Shown: positions 60,334 to 64,000 of the stretch, piece by piece
How the letters are laid out: each line of letters opens with the position of its first letter
Numbering within the stretch: position 1 is the stretch's first letter
NCBI GenBank assembly: GCA_017417055.1
Contig: JAFPZX010000177.1
Coordinates: forward strand, 29,900-93,899
Reading direction: 5' to 3'
DNA: 64,000 nt
From: Anaerolineaceae bacterium
GTDB taxonomy: Bacteria > Chloroflexota > Anaerolineae > Anaerolineales > Anaerolineaceae
Program-made: the position numbers and the translations under genes
The notes under the pieces: model-generated
Told to the model about the DNA's origin: nothing
Databases searched by the model: none
The model's input: only the letters and a program-made list of their open reading frames with translations

Positions 60334-62229
60334 CTATCCCATTTCATCACTCATCGGCAGCAAAATTTCAAAAACAGTTCCGCCGCCTGCGAAAGATTTC
60401 ACCTGAATCGTCCCTTTATGCGAGGTAATGATCCGTTTGGTAAGGGCAAGCCCCCAGCCGTTTCCGTTTTTCTTTGTTGTCATAAAGGGCTCAAAGATGG
60501 TATCAATTTTATCATCGGGAATACCGGGACCGTTATCCGATTCGGAAATAACGATCTGACGCCGGCCGGACTCATTCTCTCTCAAACTCAATTTTAATGT
60601 GATTATGCCATCTTGTCCATCAAAAGCATCAACAGAATTCCCAATTAAATTATTAAACACCTGCTCCAGCGACCGGGGATCCCCGTAAAATTTCGGGAAA
60701 TTTTCCGGAGGAGTGAAATAACAGGTGATATTTTTCCGCGCAAAATTCAAACGCCACTTCTCAATGATTTCCGAAATCAGCAAAGAAAGATCAATTTCCT
60801 CCTTGTTGAGGGCCATCGGTTTGGAAAAGGCCAGAATATTATTCACCAATTGGGTGATGCGCTGAAAGTCATTTTCCACACGCTGCGCTCCGTTCAGAAA
60901 CTCCTCATTTCCATCCGCCATTGTATAAAGATTCGCGATCCACATCTGAATATTATTGATTGGGTTGCGGATTTCATGGGCAAGCATAGAAGCAAAATCA
61001 CCCAGAAAGGCTTTCTGCGTCAGCTGCTCGGTTTTCAAACGGCTCTCTTCTGTTTCTGTCTGGTCGGAGAGAACAAAGATATTGTACGTATCCAAACCTG
61101 ATTCCATTTTACAGACCTTGATCTGACAGGGGAAAATCTTCCCGCTGCGGCGGTGCAGGTATTTAATGGAAGATACCTGACCGTCCTTGTCATCCCGGTC
61201 CACCAGCCCCTGAATACCGTCGCTTGTCACCAACAGGTCTTCCAGCTTATGTCCCACCACCTGCGAACTATTAAATCCGAACATAGTCGCTGCTACCGGA
61301 TTGATGTACATCACCGAAAAATGATCATCGGTAATAATAACACCTTCAATAATATTCGCATTTACGATATCGTTGATTTCATTTTCAAATTTCGTGATAT
61401 AGTTTTCCCGGCGAAGAGACAGCAGAGAATAAAGACTGCGGTATTTTTCGGTAAGAATTTCACAAATCAGCTGTGCGTCGGTATCATATTTCGGATTCAG
61501 TCCTTCAAGAAGGAAAAACCCCGCAAAAATCTCTTCTTCTGTATCAAATCCCCAGGCAGCCATGTTTTTTTGCGGAATATCAACGGTGACCAAGCTGTTT
61601 TTCTGATCAGAGGCCGCATAGCGCAGCTTTTTTACGGCATCATTGTTATATCCGTATTTTTCCTGACCGGGTTCTTTCAATGTGGAATACAGATCGAATT
61701 CTTCATAAATCTCTGAAGGGAAAAAGGTAAAAGCGGTAAGCTCCAGTTCCGTCATGATCAGAGTGGAAAATTCGGACTGTCTGGAGCGGAAAGCGGCGCT
61801 GCTTTCCGTCATTTTATTCCACAAGGTTTCAACCGAGCGAAAAAACTGTCCGGAACCGATTTTTTTCTCATTGTCACGCGAAACAGCACCAATCAGTGTT
61901 GTCGCCCAGATATTCCGGTCCGGATCCAACAGCGTATTTCGAACCTGAAGATTTTTCACATTATGATCCAGATCTCGGAAGTCAAGCCATACGGAATTAT
62001 TTTTTCTGTTGGGGATCGTGTGCCAACCGGGAATTGCTCTGTCGATATCGATCTCAGTGCTACCCGGAATCATCGGGTAATGTAAAAAAAAACGGTCAGC
62101 ATTTTCATTGGTCTTCAGCATTCTCGGACCAATCGCCGACCAGATGAACACCGGCGCATCGCACAAATATAAAATACTGTCATAAACGCCGTTAATTTCA
62201 GGCGATAAATTGACGGAATACCGCTCCAT
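60334..62229 (-). CDS. Soluble PAS-domain sensor histidine kinase
   Basis: Kinase of 631 aa with no transmembrane segment. Residues 1-275 are a long N-terminal sensory region of unknown fold. A PAS domain follows at about 280-395 (GVIITDDHFSVMYINPVAATMFGF). The HisKA helix has the phospho-acceptor in MLAHEIRNPINNI (about 415). The HATPase domain has NLIGNSVDAF (N box), DNGPGIPDDKI (G1), FEPFMTTKKNG and NGWGLALTKRII (G2). It most likely phosphorylates Asp53 of the adjoining sigma-54 activator. It begins 3 nt after rpoN and ends 3 nt before the activator, so expression is coupled. Confidence 0.93.
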   Translation of the reverse strand: MERYSVNLSPEINGVYDSILYLCDAPVFIWSAIGPRMLKTNENADRFFLHYPMIPGSTEIDIDRAIPGWHTIPNRKNNSVWLDFRDLDHNVKNLQVRNTLLDPDRNIWATTLIGAVSRDNEKKIGSGQFFRSVETLWNKMTESSAAFRSRQSEFSTLIMTELELTAFTFFPSEIYEEFDLYSTLKEPGQEKYGYNNDAVKKLRYAASDQKNSLVTVDIPQKNMAAWGFDTEEEIFAGFFLLEGLNPKYDTDAQLICEILTEKYRSLYSLLSLRRENYITKFENEINDIVNANIIEGVIITDDHFSVMYINPVAATMFGFNSSQVVGHKLEDLLVTSDGIQGLVDRDDKDGQVSSIKYLHRRSGKIFPCQIKVCKMESGLDTYNIFVLSDQTETEESRLKTEQLTQKAFLGDFASMLAHEIRNPINNIQMWIANLYTMADGNEEFLNGAQRVENDFQRITQLVNNILAFSKPMALNKEEIDLSLLISEIIEKWRLNFARKNITCYFTPPENFPKFYGDPRSLEQVFNNLIGNSVDAFDGQDGIITLKLSLRENESGRRQIVISESDNGPGIPDDKIDTIFEPFMTTKKNGNGWGLALTKRIITSHKGTIQVKSFAGGGTVFEILLPMSDEMG

Positions 62230-62232
62230 ACA

Positions 62233-63660
62233 CTATTGAACGGCACTGATCCCGCGTTGGTGAGCAGAACCGATTCCTTCCATCAATCGATATTTTGCCA
62301 CAGTCCGGCGAGCTACATTAAAGCCGCGCTCGTTCAGGAGCGTCACAAGCTTCGCGTCGGAAAGCGGCTTTGTTTCATTCTGAATAAGTTCTTTCAGAAC
62401 TGTCCGGACATTCAGACTGCGGTCAAAAAAGGAAGACAGAGAAACAACCTTCCGATTGGGCAGCATAACCGTCTTGTTGGATACCGCACGACTAATAGTG
62501 GACTCATGAACGCCCATTTCCGCCGCGATCTGTGCCCTGGTAAGCGGCTGGATATACTCTTCCCCATTGCGAATATAGGCTTCCTGCTTTCCAATGAGGA
62601 TAGACATCATATCAGAAATCGTGTTATTGCGCTGGTAAAGGCTCTTCACAAGCAGATTGGCCTTGTCCAGGTCGTTTTTCCATTCTTCCATACGGTCTTC
62701 TGGTGCGTTTTTCAGCTCCTTTTTGTAAAACTGGTTCACACGCAGATATCCTGAAATCGGCATCACGATTTCAACCACCAATTGATTATGTGGGTCCTCA
62801 TTCAGATAATAAATCAGAATGTCCGGTTCATGGTAAACCGCGGAATAGTCCTGATTGGATTTTCCGACCAGTGTATCGCCCCAATGGGCACGCGCAGGGA
62901 ACGGATTGAGATTATCACCAATAAATTTTTCGATTTTTTGAACCTGCCGCACAGTCAATCCATGACGCTTGGCAATTTCACGGTATTTCCCATGTTTCAA
63001 ATCGTCAAAGGAATTCCGGATCAGCTCCTCCGTACCTGTAGGTACATTAACCGTCTCGGAGATATGCTTGAGCTGAACCAACAGTGCTTCCTGCAGATTT
63101 CGGGAACCGACACCGAGTGGATCTGCATGCTGAATCAGGTCAATCACTTCCTCGACTGAAGACGGCAGCACGTGATAATACTGAGCAACTTCAAACACAT
63201 CAGTAGTGATAAACCCATCCTCATCCAAGCTGTTCAGCAGATACGCCGCAACCAATTTCTGACTTTCTTCCAAATCCGGTCCGATCTGTTTCAGTACATA
63301 AGCCGCCAGGTCTTCCGTTTGAGCTGAGTCATAATCCGGTTCATCGCGATAGGGTTCCACCGCGGAGTTGTAGGTAATGGAGGAAAAATCGTCTTTTGGG
63401 GAAACGAATATTATGTTTTCTTTCGATTGATCGAGCTGCGGCTGGGAACAAATCGGGCATTTTCCGTTTTCAGGCAGTTTTCGCTTGCAAGTCGGGCATA
63501 TACGTTCTTCAACCAACTCAAGAAACGGATTTTTAGCCAGCTCTCCTTCTATTTTTTCTTTGATCTCTTCCGAAGACATGCCCAGCATTGTCATCGTCTG
63601 AGCCAGATGGGCCGATGCCTGGATCCGTGTTTCAATTTTTTGACTTTGGTTTTGATACAT
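62233..63660 (-). CDS. rpoN: RNA polymerase sigma-54 factor with zinc-ribbon insert
   Basis: Sigma-54 of 475 aa. Region I is the N-terminal IQASAHLAQTMTMLGMSSEEIKEKIE...NPFLELVE. The core-binding domain contains QKLVAAYLLNSLDEDGFIT and ADPLGVGSRNLQEALLVQL. The C-terminal helix-turn-helix (AEMGVHESTISRAVSNK) and the RpoN box ARRTVAKYR (450-458) recognise -12/-24 promoters. Between region I and the core domain is CPTCKRKLPENGKCPIC (Cys55, 58, 68, 71), a zinc-ribbon not found in model RpoN proteins. It heads the operon with its own kinase, activator and protease. Confidence 0.94.
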   Translation of the reverse strand: MYQNQSQKIETRIQASAHLAQTMTMLGMSSEEIKEKIEGELAKNPFLELVEERICPTCKRKLPENGKCPICSQPQLDQSKENIIFVSPKDDFSSITYNSAVEPYRDEPDYDSAQTEDLAAYVLKQIGPDLEESQKLVAAYLLNSLDEDGFITTDVFEVAQYYHVLPSSVEEVIDLIQHADPLGVGSRNLQEALLVQLKHISETVNVPTGTEELIRNSFDDLKHGKYREIAKRHGLTVRQVQKIEKFIGDNLNPFPARAHWGDTLVGKSNQDYSAVYHEPDILIYYLNEDPHNQLVVEIVMPISGYLRVNQFYKKELKNAPEDRMEEWKNDLDKANLLVKSLYQRNNTISDMMSILIGKQEAYIRNGEEYIQPLTRAQIAAEMGVHESTISRAVSNKTVMLPNRKVVSLSSFFDRSLNVRTVLKELIQNETKPLSDAKLVTLLNERGFNVARRTVAKYRLMEGIGSAHQRGISAVQ

Positions 63661-63678
63661 ATACGCATTGTCCTTTTT

Positions 63679-63738
63679 CTAAGTTTCGCCTTAAACTTAG
63701 GTTGCAAGAATTGTACCACTTTTTTGATAAAATTGAAA
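63679..63738 (-). promoter_or_regulatory. Promoter and CTAAGTTT dyad of the rpoN operon
   Basis: On the minus strand a weak TTTCAA -35 (63738-63733) and TACAAT -10 (63715-63710) are 17 bp apart. Perfect 8-bp arms CTAAGTTT / AAACTTAG (63679-63686 and 63693-63700) lie at the expected transcript start, as an operator or a 5' stem. Confidence 0.5.
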
Positions 63739-63779
63739 TTTGCAACAATAAAGACGGTAAAATCCATCATGCTTCGCGC

Positions 63780-63864
63780 CAGCATCCAGCATTCAGCAGC
63801 CAGTTCTCAGCACTCAACACCCGGAAATCAGACACCAGATACCAGATCACCAGATACCAGTAAA
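63780..63864. repeat. CAGNNNN heptad array
   Basis: Ten consecutive 7-bp units, most beginning CAG (CAGCATC, CAGCATT, CAGCAGC, CAGTTCT, CAGCACT ... CAGACAC, CAGATAC, CAGATCA). One extra base follows, then CAGATAC and CAGTAAA. It separates the rpoN promoter from the right-edge promoter. Confidence 0.8.
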
Positions 63865-63891
63865 GTGCTCCCCATGTCAAGGACATTTTTG

Positions 63892-63929
63892 ATTTTGTGG
63901 GGAATTAATCCCACAAAATGTGATACAAT
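63892..63929 (+). promoter_or_regulatory. Dyad operator and -10 at the right edge
   Basis: Perfect 10-bp arms ATTTTGTGGG (63892-63901) and CCCACAAAAT (63910-63919) are separated by 8 bp. TACAAT follows at 63924-63929. The dyad overlaps the -35 position, so it is probably an operator for the downstream transcript. Confidence 0.55.
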
Positions 63930-63932
63930 AGC

Positions 63933-64000
63933 CGGACTCGGCAGAGGATAGGGCAACGCTGAGGAGCGACCCGAGCGCTGATCCGAGTCACGGGAGGGCG
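63933..64000 (+). ncRNA. 5' part of a structured RNA, possibly RNase P RNA
   Basis: The sequence after the promoter has no open frame of note but folds well. GACTCGG (63934-63940) pairs with CCGAGTC about 45 nt later. Inside, AGGGCAACGCT and AGCGACCC form a second stem. The tail ACGGGAGGGCG resembles the bases that precede the conserved P4 start of bacterial RNase P RNA, but that element would lie beyond the window. The assignment is therefore tentative. Confidence 0.35.

Noticed and set aside
1-64000. tRNA, rRNA, prophage or plasmid replication genes
   Set aside because: I looked for cloverleaf ends, rRNA core words, integrases and Rep proteins by eye and found none. A tRNAscan and Rfam run would settle it.

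Overview
The window looks like chromosome from an anaerobic, heterotrophic, mid-GC bacterium. It carries a complete acetyl-CoA to butyryl-CoA operon, pgi, pfkA and a phosphohexomutase, LarB/LarE nickel-pincer cofactor genes, a flavodoxin with a DUF3793 protein, and large secreted proteins with cohesin, dockerin, BspA-type LRR and Ig-like (Big_2) modules. No rRNA, tRNA, CRISPR array, phage or plasmid replication gene was recognised. A Chloroflexota (Anaerolineae-like) host is my best guess. It rests on general gene content rather than on a marker comparison, and a clostridial-type anaerobe is the main alternative.

Layout. 0.2-1.5 kb: rplU-rpmA-rpmE ribosomal operon with an extended bL31. 1.8-7.8 kb: HD-GYP protein, TPR/DUF6273 protein, CPBP protease, larE-larB. 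8.0-14.0 kb: an Opp/Nik-type ABC transporter operon with a methyltransferase, convergent with larEB. 14.4-17.1 kb: small membrane protein, esterase, membrane protein, histidine phosphatase. 17.5-23.3 kb: pgi, phosphohexomutase, DUF3793-flavodoxin pair, cation diffusion facilitator. 23.4-28.4 kb: BMP-type nucleoside ABC transporter. 28.8-38.3 kb: two giant secreted proteins in one operon. 38.3-43.2 kb: a repeat-rich decay zone with a broken RAYT transposase, a frameshifted HEPN-like gene, an Rpn-nuclease fragment and a 234-bp tandem duplication. 43.3-49.6 kb: an orphan protein, a TlpA-like lipoprotein, an AI-2E-family protein, thrC, pfkA. 49.8-55.9 kb: thlA-crt-hbd-bcd-etfB-etfA. 56.2-63.7 kb: a tightly packed five-gene operon, rpoN - histidine kinase - sigma-54 activator - small membrane protein - TPR/clan-CD protease. 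The right edge holds a promoter and the start of a structured RNA.

Two features stand out. First, the last operon encodes sigma-54, its probable sensor and activator, and a caspase-fold protease as one unit. The activator has no DNA-binding domain and the sigma factor carries a zinc-ribbon-like insertion, so this could be a self-contained signalling system with a protease output. Second, the intergenic DNA is full of short repeats: REP-like palindromes around a RAYT gene, small elements with inverted ends that abut or supply stop codons, two-hairpin elements, TGAGTCA hairpins, and several arrays of degenerate 7-bp units kept in strict register.
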